Numbered from the stretch's first letter, positions 23,470 through 36,800 are shown. The stretch is 64,000 bases of DNA from Pelodera strongyloides (GCA_036852015.1 JAANDG010000257.1:124001-188000), one strand, 5' to 3'. Notes: generated from the sequence alone by a model not told the origin. Made by a program: numbers and translations.

Positions 23470-26400
23470 CTTTCCCGGAACGACGGTGACCTGCACAACA
23501 ATAGCTCCGGTACGGACAGAGAACTGGCATTTAAAGGTAAGAAATTAAAATAAGAAATTATGTTTCACTGGTGAGTAATATGCGCCATGATGTCGTCACG
23601 GCAGTCTTTTAGCTTACGGAAATGGGAATGCGGGACTGATGATGTGTGTCTTCACTCTATAAATAATAAAAATATAATTTCCACCCCACCCTTCAGGTTC
23701 CAAGTTTGCCGTTCATGAAGCGATACTCGGTGGTGTGAGTCCGGTCCTTGGAAGGATATTCAAAGGCTGGTTTATGTTTTCAGATGTTGCGCCGCGCACC
23801 TAATAAGGATAGAAAGGGCGCGTGTTGCGCTGCGCTACTAGTGCGCCACAAGTGCGCCAACAGAAATTTGACGTGTTTTCCTCGCACTCCAACCGCGCGC
23901 GCATGTGTCATGAAAAGTGCACAAGGCATGGTTTACCTGACCCCTTTTTGCGCGGCGACTTCAGTTTTCGTGTTGCTCTCTCGTCCTCACTAAAAAAAAT
24001 CGCTGATGAACATTTAGCTCGTGGTCGAAGCCTGTTTTCATAAGAGAAATGCTGTGTATTTTTCTAACCTACTAGTCTACCATAATGGCGTTAGGCATGT
24101 GTATCATAGCCATGGGACCGTCGGAGCAAACTTTTTTTTTCATTGCAGAAAACACTCAGTATTTGGTCAGTCTTGATGAACTGGTCGAAACACAGCCCTG
24201 TCTTACCAAGAACGGAATAGAAAAGGCCATAGACTTCATTTATGGCAAGGAAGTCAAGATCGAATATAACATGGTAGGCACTAGTTCAGCACATGTTTAA
24301 AAACCAGGTGCCATACCGCTTTATTGGCATGTTTTTCAGTTCCATTTTATCTGCTCAGATCCCCGACGCTATGGCCGCCGCCCACGTGCTCATGCTCCCG
24401 GAAATGGTGGCTCTCCTTGAGGACGAGGTCGTTCTTGATCCTTCAGATTTTTGTATATCATGCACGGGAATAGTAACTGAGCGCTCACCGTTTCCTCCGT
24501 AATCGAGTTTGTTATACGTGCATGCTAATTAGAAAACTTGGTGTGCGACGAGAGGAAGGAGTCGTGCTTACGAACCTATTGCTTATTATTCAAATTTTCT
24601 AGGTTATCAAGATGACTGAGCATCCTCTGACCGCACTGACCGCCCTGGAGCACGCCACGCAAGGAAACTTGAGCGAGGACAATACCGAGACCGTTCTATT
24701 GGTGTGCATTATTTATTTATTTTATGGTTGCCTATATCGAGATGCATAATAAATTACAAACGCAATTTGTAAACCCTCACAATAAACACACAAAAGCTTA
24801 TGATTAAACTTTGATATCCAAGGTGTGAAAAATACATACTTTCATTGAACGCATGGCGCATGCATGGCGACCTACCGGCACGCAATTCGCGCACATGCAA
24901 TCATATCAGCGATTTATCGCAACCTTTTCTCGACTTCCAATATTATTATTCTTTAGAATTGTGCTGTTCTGCTCCCGGAACTCACCGTCACTCCGTCGTT
25001 TATTGCATCCACATCGCAGGCTTTTACAGTATGTTTTCTTTCGATGTTGTCATATTTACTAATTCACTGAGTTCCTCACCATAACTATATGAGTATTTTT
25101 GACTGCTTTCCTTCCCTTTAAACTCTCTCTCTCTCTAACTCTATATATATCTCTTTCTCCTCATGTCAAAAATCGAAGTTCCTCTTTAGTACGAGTGCAG
25201 ATCAGTCTTTGGCTGGCCTGAGACTGAACCTCAGTTTAAGCCTAAATGTCTTATATATTTTTTGTTTCCAGAACCTGATAATGTTCTGCGTTCGCCGTGT
25301 CGAGATGAACGACCCTATCACCACCACGTTTGACATTTTACACGCGGCTTTCGTCTGGACCGAAATGAATCGGAAAAATGATAGTGTAAGTATTTTTTGC
25401 GGTGTGCCAGATATATATGATAAATAAAGAAGAACCAGCACTCAGTATGTTGTCGCGAGAACAACCTCCCAGGGAATTTGTGATGCAATACGTACGCTAC
25501 ACATCAACTAAAATCCCCTGCGGAAATTTGGCCAAGGGCTGCGTAAAAATGGCGGTTATCTGATTTAACGAAAGTTGCGCACGCCATAACGTGGCCACAT
25601 GCCGGAGATTTTTCAGCTTACGTATCTTTCTCCTTGAATATCCACATTCCAGCAACTTCGCCGCCTGATCACCCTGGTTCCCGCGATCGAAACGCTCACA
25701 TTGAGCAACCTGCGCTTTCTTTCCGAAAAAGCGGGGAAAACGAGACTTAAGACGCACGGCGAATTACTGGCACAGCGCGTGCTCCACGAGGTTTTGGACG
25801 ATTGGTACGGGATATTTGAACGAGATTTTTTTTATCAACTTCCTAAGCCTGAGCCTAATCCTGAGGCGGAGCCTAGCCTGAGGCGGAGCCTAAGCCTGAG
25901 GCGGAGCCTAAGCCTAAGCCTAAGCCTGAGCACGTAAGAGGTTGGTACAAAGGTAACCAGTGTCCGAACATGTTGTACCACCCACAACTATAAGGTATTA
26001 GGAGTGCTACATTGCCAACATTATACTTCGCGCAGAAACGAAGCCCGAAGTGCAGCAGATACGGCAAACAACCAGGGTTTGCCAAACTTATAAAAGTACC
26101 ATGCGGCGCACCTATGGCGTAAATTGCGCATTCTGCCGCTTTTTTTTTCTAAACGTGCGCCACATGTTCGCCATGCTTCAGAATAGTGACGTAATATTTG
26201 CAGTCTCCCTGTCAGTCAAGATGACGATGGTATTGGTTCAACTCCGCGCCTAGCCGCCGGCACCGATGTGGAAAGCACATGCTCGTATTACAGCAGCTTC
26301 ACCGCCGGTAAGGATTATGGTTTACCTATCAAAACCATAGTTAAGGGGTTAGGCCGTTAAGGGATCAAGATATCGCAGTTTATGGATATCTTATCAACTT

Positions 26401-27975
26401 TAGTATAAGCTTAATTTTTAATACCCGCCGCAGTTTTTCTTTGTGGTTCTGCTGGAGTAGTAGTGTTTACCAATAAACCATCAAAGTTGAAAAGTTTCAG
26501 ATGAAGACTATGGAACGACACAAAGCTTTGGTTTGTTTCTCGATTTTGTATAAACTTTATTAGTTTTTTTTTTTCGTTTTGAAAGCTAACCGGAGCGTTG
26601 TCGCAGTACGTTAGATGCAGAATAAAAGAATAAATTATGTAAAAATTATGTAAATTATGTAAATTATGTATCCTGACTATGCTATCAGTTGGGGTCCTAA
26701 GTAGAAGGAGGAACTTATACTGGACCTATTCATTTCCATGTATTATATGTAAATTCAGGACACTTGTGGCACAGAATTTAATTTAATTTGTACTTTATAA
26801 ATGGAAGTTCAGTTGTCCGGTATTTGTTTGGCAAACCACGTGTCGTGCCATTTTAAACATTGTTTTAGTATCCGACGATGCTATCAGTGAAGGTCTGAAG
26901 CGCGCTACCGCCGGTGGAGGTACTGGGGGCGTTGACTCCTGGGAAGGTACGTTTATATTCCATGCCATGTTTATCTTTTTTAGTTACATCACGATTCCGA
27001 GAAACCAAACGACAATTTTAGTGTAATAATAAAACGCATGAATCTTCTAGCTTATGTTGTCACGGCTCGGCAAAAAGTATAAAACAAAATGTCTGCCACT
27101 AAAACTGGCGCACTACTTGCATATTTGTTCCCGGGGGTATTTTTTGCTTAGATTTCTTGTTTGCCATTTGCTAGGTTTGAGACCAAATTCAAGAAATAAT
27201 TAAACATATAATTTGGCATTTCAGCTTCTCCTGCGAGTTCGTCGAGTTCTAATAACCACTCAATTTATCTCAAAGATGGCACCGGTGAGCTACCATATTT
27301 TTTGAATATTTAAATATTCTTCGAGAAACTCCTAGGTACTCCACGTTTTTTTGCTCCATGCTTGTCAATATGGAAGTGCCTTATAGGGGTTAGGCTACCA
27401 AGACTGCGCTGAACCTGAGGTCTATCAGTGCATTGAATATAATCAGTTGCAGACTCTCAAACCGGTTCGCTTATGGTTGGTGGACAGGAATTCTGCATCG
27501 ACTTGGGCACGCTTCCACCTTCGCAAGACGGGACTTATATCGTTGAGGTAAGTTCACTACTTCTAATGTGTAGCTCAGTGTCGTAAGTGTGGCGCACCTA
27601 TGGCACAAAGATCACATCATGTGCGCGGCTCCAGAAAGTGCGCCACATATGTGCCAACTGGAACTGTATTTTTCGCCGATCTGATCTCGTGACCATCATG
27701 GGATGCATCATCCTACCCACAGAGCTATAGCTATAGAGTGCGTTTTGCGGGTGTCTTCACTCGTATGCATTATCTTCAAATTATGTACAATTTTGTGACA
27801 AAATTGCGCACAAGGGCACATAAATTCGCATGTAATATTGCCCAGCGCAAGTAGTTCACAAATCAGCCAGGATACCACTTTAAATACATTTTAGGTGACG
27901 ATGAAAAAGATTAACAATGAGCTCGTTATGGATCGTGTGCTCAATTTTGACCTGGACTTGCAAGTTGGAAATTAA
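23470..27975 (+). CDS. BTB/POZ-domain protein, 14 exons traced, 5' end uncertain
   Basis: Exons: 23470-23536, 23697-23765, 24149-24273, 24359-24472, 24603-24701, 24957-25028, 25272-25385, 25653-25933, 26204-26307, 26501-26530, 26869-26946, 27225-27284, 27453-27547, 27895-27975. All phases agree and give 462 codons plus stop. The first five encode a BTB fold: TDRELAFKGSKFAVHEAILG, then VSPVLGRIFKENTQYLVSLD, NGIEKAIDFIYGKEVKIEYN, DAMAAAHVLMLPEMVALLED and VVLDPSDFCISC, where a BACK-like helical segment begins. BTB domains dimerise and often act as CUL3 substrate adaptors. No kelch or MATH repeats were seen. The C-terminal third (GSLMVGGQEFCIDLGTLPPS...) is unrecognised. Exon 2 needs a GC donor (AAAG|GCTGG). 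Exon 8 ends in a TTAGGC-like hexamer tract with an alternative upstream donor at 25804. Start codon not fixed. Confidence 0.8.
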
Positions 27976-28051
27976 AGGATTTAAAGAAAAAGATCTCATA
28001 AAATGCTTTTTATATATGTAATTTATTATTAGTTTGTTTACAGAGTTACAA

Positions 28052-28057
28052 AATAAA
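28052..28057 (+). terminator. Probable polyadenylation signal of the BTB gene
   Basis: AATAAA lies 77 bases after the BTB stop codon and about 345 bases before the TMTC start codon. Confidence 0.6.
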
Positions 28058-28400
28058 GAGTTTTGGTTTTCGGTGTTCCTTCAGTTGTTTACTAGTTTAC
28101 GAATCGAGTTATGTTACATATACTTCCGTCTGTTAGTTTTTTTTAATCATTAGCTTAATCCACAAATCGATAAAATTGTTTTCTTTATTTTACGAGACGT
28201 AATCCATATTCTCACGAAATCGAGCCTAAGTCTAGGGGCGGGGTGTCCGTGTAATGGGCGTGGCTTGCGTGAGCGCCGGGCCTAAAGAGGGAGCCAAGGA
28301 CTTCTGACAGCCTAACAATAAGAATTAACCCTGAAGGACTGTCAACTTGGCCTAATGCCATTCAATTATTGATTTATTGATTTTTCAATTGCCGATCGAT

Positions 28401-29076
28401 ATGTTCAAGCCTGACCCCGTACAACTGGCCATTTTTACTACGTCGACGCTGATTTTTGCCAATACTTTTTATGCGGACTTTGTCTATGATGATAGGTGGG
28501 TGGCTTTACAGTTACTCCGGAGTCGTATGCTGATGGCGAACACTTTAAAGCGAAATACCGGCCGGTTTTTGAAACGCATCGTGGATGACTGAATTCTTAC
28601 GTATTTATGCTAATTTGCTCGAATTTAGCTAGATTTTCATTCTAATTTATGTTCACTTGCATGTGCTGCATAAGAATTCTGGTCTACTCGATTTTTATTA
28701 CAATTTATGTTCATTTGCATATGCTGTATAAGAATTCTGTGTACTCGACGTGTTTCAAGAACCGACCGGTGTTTCGCTTTAAAACTAATTATTGAATTTT
28801 GATGACTATTTACCTACACAATTGACCATATTAACAACGTGAGCTGCGTGTTGAATTGTTTTTCTACCAAACTCCAAAATGCCTTCCAATTGCCAAGAAT
28901 GAATACTCTTACGACACGACCCTAGAATTTAAATCCACATAGTATGCGTAAACCTGGAACCACTTCTGTTAGTTCGGCATGCTTCCAGTTCATGACCCAC
29001 TGACCCTGTATCTAATAAGTTTGATAAAAATGTTTATCTTGTAACATTGATAAGGTCTTTCTTCTCTCTCTCTCTA

Positions 29077-29108
<32 letters not shown>

Positions 29109-29244
29109 CCTTCTAAGCAAACGCAAGTCCAGCGATCCGAAACCGCTCTCAAACAGTGTCGTGATAGTCGGATCGGTGTTGATGCTCTGTTTTGTGTCAT
29201 CAAAAAAGTGCCCAGAGGGTTTGAGATGATCTACCCTGTGCAAA

Positions 29245-29305
<61 letters not shown>

Positions 29306-29324
29306 AGGAAGTCTTCAATTTTTT

Positions 29325-29385
<61 letters not shown>

Positions 29386-30819
29386 CTCTCTTTCCTTTTC
29401 TCGAATTGTTTTCCCTACACAATTGTTTTCCCTACACAGTAATGAAAATTGTTCACTTCGGGCTTCGTGAAAAATGAACCTTTACTAATTGTAAGACAGG
29501 CAGCAGCGTGTATGAGCAGACAAACACGAGTAAAATATCACGAGTAAGAAGAGTTCAACCCATCTCTCCTTTCTTAACTCACTCCCTCGTGATCCTTCTT
29601 CTTCCCTGGTGAATAACTCCCTGATGATCTTTCTGCTTCACTGGTGAATAACTCCCTGGTGATAATTCATTCTTCCCTGGTGAATAACTTCACTACTCGA
29701 CAGCTCTCGAAGAATCCTCTGACTTATACCCAACTCATCCTAAATCCTAAGCCGGAAGTGTGGCGTAGATTTAGCTTGGCGGCCAATTAGACAAATTTCC
29801 GGTGGTGTATAATTACTTGTGAAAACATACGAAAGGGTGCAGGTCAGGCACATGAAAATCTTACATTAGTATATCACTTTTGAAGTCCGATTCTCTTAGC
29901 GGAGTCGAAATGGAAGTCTCTATCCGTCGGGGCTCCTTTACTATAACGCTGTATGACACGTGGTTTCACCATCCAATTTCCATGTGTCATATACAAATTT
30001 CCGTGCCTATATGTGCTGGTATCGCGAACTCTATTTCATACGATACTTGGGAATGCACAGCCACGTGTCATACCCCTTTAATATCCAATGTCCACAAGTG
30101 TTACATAGTCATGCGCGCCCTCGAGCGTAGAGTGACAATCCATCACAGGCTGTCATATTCTCTACTAGGCGCGATGGCGGGCACCCTAGAGGCCAAGAAG
30201 CCCAGTCGAAACATGGGGTTCATATGGACAGTAGGTCTGGGAACATCTGAAAAGGTGGAGTTCATCAAAATGATGTAGGTTTATGGTGTACGGTATATAG
30301 TACAGTGTAAAGTGCGTTTATTTATCTGAACTCCTGGATTCTAACTCTACGAGTTTTCAGAGTTATGCAAAGTGGGTTTGTTCTTATGCTGCTTATTCAG
30401 ACGTTTTATTATACAAAATGAATTTTGAATTCTACATAATCTAACAAAACCTCTTTCAAAAAAATGGTGGATAATTTTTACGTTGGCCTAAATAAAGATA
30501 TGAGTTTCACTTTTGAGCACTTTGCAAGATAAGCTGTAGCAATAAAGGAGTACGCTCTTGTAGCTTACTTCATTCGATTTATAAGTTGCCCTGACTAGCT
30601 CCGGCCTCTATAATATCCGTATTTGCATAGGATGTACACCTTTGACGTTGAAACTCGATATTTCCTCCCGATGCCTAATATGCATATTGCGTAATTGGCA
30701 ACCACGGTGTTTGTGTGTGCAGACTGACCAAATAAAACCACATGCATAACTTAACTTCTCTTTCTCTCTCCCTCTTTCTCTATCTCTCTCTCTCCCTTTC
30801 TCTCTCTCTCTCTCCCTCT

Positions 30820-30897
<78 letters not shown>

Positions 30898-33800
30898 CTT
30901 TCGACAAATAAACCGAAACAAAAGAATTGGTCCAAATATGCTAATACACCTGATATGCCAATTACGAAGAGCTACATACTATACGGAAGAGCATGAGCCT
31001 TTGTCATCTGGTATAACGTAAAACATCTAATGGGGTTTCCAAGTATGCTGAAAATTTACAGTATTTTATAACTACACGAGAATATTTAATTTAATTTTCC
31101 ATATTATATATGCATGTTTCGTGCAAAAATTCGGTAGTATTGACGTAATCACACCTTTTTTTGGGATACTTGGAAACCCCCCATACAAGACAAATCCCAC
31201 TTTCCATGAGCAACACGCTACTAAAGAATGACAATTTCTGCTAATAGTCGCTAAGGAAAGGTGTAATTTATTTATTTATTTATTAAATAACACCGAGGTG
31301 TGCATCAAATAATATGATTAAGAGAAAGCAATGTAGATATAACGAAACCAGTAATCAAAAACATTTCTTATTAAGTGGGACGCCTTGGTTTTAAAGCTAA
31401 ATGCCGGCCGGTTTTTGAAACGCATCGCCGACAACTGAATTCTTACGTATTTATGCTAATTTGCTCGAATTTAGCTCGATTTTTTATTTTAATTTATGGC
31501 CATTTGCATAAGCTGATGTACTCCATAAGTTTCAAAAACCGGCAGGTATTTCGCCTTACAGATAAGGATTATATCTGAGTATTGCCCTAACAAGTACTAT
31601 AGTATGTATCTAGGATCTCTTTCGTATCCCTTATATCCCTTAGTAATATACTTTGTATTAAACAAAACGAGTAGAAAGAAAAGTGGGACAATGGGTATTG
31701 TTCTATGTGGAAAATGCCCTGTCGTATTCATAAATAGAATAGAGAATTCAAAGGGATTACGAATTTTACATATTTTAGAAGGATATCCCATTGTCGGACT
31801 TATTGTTAGTGTTAGGGGGTAAAGGTTTACGTACACTTCAAAATATTATATACCAGATGACAAATTGTCGAGCAATTTGGCACCTGGAACTCGTCGTTTG
31901 CTGCTCAGGACCTCTGCGGAACATGTCATAAGCAAAAACGTTGAATTTGAACCCCCTTTAATCAAGGTGTACGCTCTTGAGGTGTAAACGATTTATTATT
32001 TATTAATTTATTATAAACCATTATCAGCGGATAAAATAAGGTTCTAGGGGTTTCTTTCTAATGCATAGATCGCATAGAAAAAATTGGGACCCAATTTCCT
32101 AAGAGAAACGCTTTGCATAGCAATTTGTGCCCCAATATGTGTATGCTTTTCGCGGATATGTGCCACAAGTAATATGGGAGAAAACCCAATTCCGAAAGAA
32201 ACCCTTTTTTGTTTAGGTAGGGGCCAGTCTTTTTAAGCGATATCGCACGTGGTTTGAAAACTGTTCCCATGTACTATGTGCAAATGCATTATGTGCTCCT
32301 ATAGCATAAACGAGCACATAAACGATTTCAAGCGCGGTTATATTTCTTTCAAAGTTTTCTCAGGTTTATGTATCAATGCCGGGTGAAAAGTTTGCGTACT
32401 ATTTTCAAACTATTATTTATTACGAGGTAATTCTGGGGTATGAAACCTATGCAATTTGAGTACAAACCACCACCTATGAAATGCATGGCTTCGCGGAAAA
32501 CGGGGCCAACTATCACATTTACGCGATGCAATAAATTCAAAACGTAACTGGTAATTTGGAATAACAATGTCTATGTGTCTATGTGAAACGTTGGCTATTT
32601 TCGAGCTCTGGAAACTTTTCGGAAAACTAGCAAAATTGGTGAAATGTGTCAAGGTACATCTACTAAGCCTAGGCCTAAGCCTAAGCCTAAGCCTAAGCCT
32701 AAGCCTAAGCCTAAGCCTAAGCCTAAGCCTAAGCCTAAGCCTAAGCTTCCCCTTCTCCCTTTACTTTGCAAATTTAAAGTTTTTCCTTTGAACTAGTCTA
32801 TGGTGCAAAGCTGCAGATTTTTTTTCTATTTTTTTCCTCAAACTCATTCGGGTCAATTTAAATTCCCGCCAATTCATCATGGAAGCGATAATGGCGTACA
32901 TAAATCACGGCACCTTTCGCGCCTTTCCTCACAAGCTAATCCACCCCTGCTTTTAGATCTGGCCATAGGCTAGGGTGTAAAGTAGAGGTAAATCTTAATC
33001 CGGCATAACATCCGATTTTCGAAACGTATGTTGGTCGTTGCGTTCCAGTGTGGTGTATTCAAATCACGCGCGATACTGCTCAACTTTTTGGTGAAATTAT
33101 AGCCATTTGCATACAAAATATGGGAATGCGGTAGTCTAACACAAGTTTCAGAAACCGACTGTTAGATCGCTGCAAATAAGGGGCCCAAAGCTTTGCGGGC
33201 CCGTCATCCTAATGTACCCAGACTTCCCATCCCCAATATGCAAATTGCCAAATTTCAATGGGCAGATGGCTGGTGTTGTTGTCTTCGAGATACTTCAGCA
33301 ATGGTCCGCCATTAGTATCAGATAGCCCGTTAGTGGCTAGGACGCGGGCACGCCTGGCTAGCGGGCGGGCCCGTCAATTCACTGGAGTAGCCCTCGACAG
33401 GCCCTCATGGCGCTAAGATATAAAGGGCGTAATCATTATCCAAAGAGACACATTGACTAATGGCTTGATGAGTTAATTGCCGGGGCAATTGAATTAGCTC
33501 GGGAATGGGTGGGAATGTGAATGGAGAATTGGGTAGTTTTACCCGGCGAAATATTGTGAAAATGAGCGGGCCACCCATATGTGTGCCAATGGTGTGCCAA
33601 GAGTGTGCCGCACACAACCAGTTGCGCATAACATTTTACGATGACTTTAATATTCGTGCCAAGTAATTATGTATTAAACTACAATTTCAACTAGCCAGTA
33701 ATGGAATTTTTTTTGGTCGGAATGGCTGAACTCATTACCTAGCCAATAAATTTTAAGTGTCAGCAAAAAGCGGTAGTTGTTTACTCTCGACAAGCTTTTA

Positions 33801-36800
33801 AGTGTTAGAAAATTGATACCACTTTAATTTTAATTTTGATTTTGTTTTTACGCTTCAAGAGCGTGCACCTTTATTCAAGGGTGAAAGTACAGATTCAAGG
33901 TTTTGCTTATGACATGTTCCGCAGAGGTCCTGAGCAGTAGGCGACGAGTTCCAGATGACAAATTGCTCGACGTCTTCGGGCTAGGGCCAGGAGGGATCGC
34001 CCATGATTCCCTCGCCTGGTGGTGGTTTCAAAGGTGTCACGGGCCGGAATCGAACTCGGGTCGATTGCGTTAGAGACGAACGCGCTGCCACTGGACCACC
34101 AGGCCCCCAAAAAAATTTGGAACGCTTCACGAATTTGCGTGTCATCCTTGCGCAGGGGCCATGCTAATCTTCTCTGTATTGTTCCAATTTTAGTATATGT
34201 TCACCGAAGTGAACAAAGGAAACAATACTTCCCACCTAAAGGGTCAGGCTCACTAGAAATTTTACATTATGGCAAGCGATCACTGCCCATAAAACTCGAA
34301 AACACGAACACTGGCAGCCAGCGTGCTATTAGGTAAATACCAAGAAGCAGTTACCACAATATACGTTTCAAAACCATATGCCATATTGCTTTAAAATTAA
34401 TTGATATAATTTCAGCCAAGCAATCGTCAACAATCCCGACGTTACCGGTGAATTCAACCCGTTTTCTATGGTGAAAAACGACTTTTGGGGAACTCGGATT
34501 TCACATCCGGGATCTCACAAAAGCTGGCGCCCTCTAACAACACTTTCCTTCAAAATAAACCATCTAATTGGAGGACTTAACCCGACCGGGTAAATTTCTT
34601 TTTACTGTAACATATATATTTTTGTATACCGGATAGTGGTGTAGTGGGTAAATCATTTGATTTTCATGCAAACGTCCCGGGTACATTTCCCAGCCCAGGC
34701 GGTTACACCCAGCCAACGGCGTGAAAATGGGTATATTGGTAACTCAAGGAAGCGTACTGAACAAAGAACGCACATCTTTTATCAACGTTCAACTATCATA
34801 GGATACGTTTCAAGATGCACGTAAAACATAGACGCATGCTAAACCAATACTAACTGATTGTGAGCTTCGATAATTGGTTACTCCCTCGACATATATGTAT
34901 TCAATTTTCAATGTTTATTAAATGTGCATGGTTCAGCTCACCAACTATCAATTAAATATCGTTATTTGTCTATTGTAGTGTTGTTGACACTAATAGGCAA
35001 CTCATTACACGTTACTGTTCCGTTATTTCGTTACCGTACACGCAGTTACACTCTACAAACTACAAAGTACAAACTAAGTTCAACGCCCTGTATAGTACCA
35101 GGACCTAAGAAAGCGTCCCCGTGGGGCCCTATATTAGGTTGGACTCCCAGATGGGACACCCATTTCAGAATTTGGTCATTTGGGCCCAACAAGCGGGTGG
35201 CCCAGGCAGGAGGACGGGTAGTAGTGTGCGTTTTCATTTCAACAACAACCCCTTTCTGTGCATCGAAATGGAATTAGAGTCATTTTTAAGGGGAAACTAG
35301 GGGGAAAGTGTTTTTGGACTACACAACACATTATTATAGGATGGGCATGGGAGTCACCCGGGGAGACAGGGGAATTGAAAGTTAGTGTTGGGGAACAATA
35401 TCTTATTATATAAAGGACAAAATGTCGGAAACGAAGCATTTTCATCAAGTTTTGATAACGGAAATGAGGCACACAAAAAGCTCCGCCGCCGAGCAGAACC
35501 CTCGACGTCTCGCGTTAGAGTCAAGCGCTTTGCCTGCTGCGGAAACACGCCCGTGGGGCTCTTCATCCGGCTGGTGTTAATATATTTCTGGAATAGAGTT
35601 CAAAATCATGATTATGATGGGCCGCGTGGTCTAGTGGATAGCGCGGCTGTCTGCAACGTGGTAGAGCACATGATACACAGGAAACCCGTCACCAACCGGA
35701 CACCACGTGATTAGTCACTGTCATTTGGTGACCATCTGGTGACCAGTTGACGACGGTTTTCGAGGAAACTTGGTCACGAAGAGGTCCCCAGCCGGGACGA
35801 CAATTTCAAAATTAAGTTATATTTATTGACTTTCAGTTTTCACGTTACAAATGTACTACTCCACGCGGTCGCCAGCGTTTTATTCTACAAACTTTCGAAG
35901 GGAATGCTGAAAAGCAACTTTGGTAAGTTTCTGGCTATTGTTTGATTCGTTTTGTGGTGGATTATTATCTTTGTTTATTATTTTAGTGTGTGTGACTTAG
36001 CGCACGAGCCGCGGAAGCTATTTCGTGCTTTGAGTGAGCGCAACTGTGGCGCATCAATCGCGCAGCTATCACTCAACAAAGGTATATTTCAGGTCAGGTT
36101 CTATCATCTCTCCTCTTCTCTCTTCATCCGATACACTGTGAAGCAGTGGGCAGCGTTGTCGGGCGCGCAGACATTCTGATGTCAATTTGCATACTGATGG
36201 GAATATTACTGTATGACAAAGACAAAGTGAGTAACTTGAACCTCATATGGGTTATGTATCTATGAATTGTTGGGGCGGGCATGTGCGCTACAAGTGTGCC
36301 ACACCTTCGCAAACCCATGGCGCACGTTCGGCGCATTTATGAATCTTTATAAAATGAATGAGTTTAGAATCATCTCCTTCCATGTGTTCTTCTAACAATG
36401 ACTGCGACGGCGTGCAAGGAAACCGGAGTGATACTACTACCCATATTATTTGTCAAGGAGTTTACCGATGGAAAAGGGGTTAGTTAAACACTTTATTCTT
36501 TTCGCTTATTTTTCATGCTAACAATTTGTCCTAATGTTCAAACTGGCTGCGCTTTCTACCCAGATGTCTACGCACTATTTCTGATTATCACCATTGTATT
36601 AATTATCATGTAAAACAAAGCAATAAGGAACAAGCAATAAGCCTTACATAACTGTAGCCTACGTCTCATGAGGGCAATGCTAGAGTACGTGATATAACTT
36701 AATGGTCGACTTCTGCACTTCTAACCTGTAAGCCTACATATCTTGTTATATATAATCGGAAAGCGTGCTCAGAAACTTTTTTCTATGTCAACGCGCATAA

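Larger units (their letters stand above)
28496..34415. other. TMTC intron 1, repeat-filled
   Basis: The 5.9-kb first intron holds MITEs, CT and poly-T tracts, a telomere-like array, SINE copies and a U6 snRNA copy, listed separately. No host exon was found in it; the 132-codon frame at 29880-30278 overlaps a TTAA-type MITE (CTGTATGACACGTGGTTTCA ... CCACGTGTCATACCCCTTTA) and was not called. Confidence 0.6.

Noticed and set aside
29880..30278. 132-codon plus-strand frame in TMTC intron 1
   Set aside because: It overlaps a TTAA-type MITE (TGACACGTGGTTTC...CCACGTGTCATA), has no TMTC-like sequence and is not needed by the exon phases.
35354..35714. 109-codon plus-strand frame and opposing minus frame in TMTC intron 2
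   Set aside because: Flanking exons 34416-34589 and 35837-35922 join directly in phase to give the conserved GLNPTGFHVTNVLLH; inserting this frame would break the family alignment.
35991..36092. Candidate TMTC exon reading HEPRKLFRALSERNCGASIA
   Set aside because: It was tried as exon 4, but the acceptor at 36092 gives the conserved SLLFSLHPIHCEAVGSVVGR in the right phase, so this stretch is intron.
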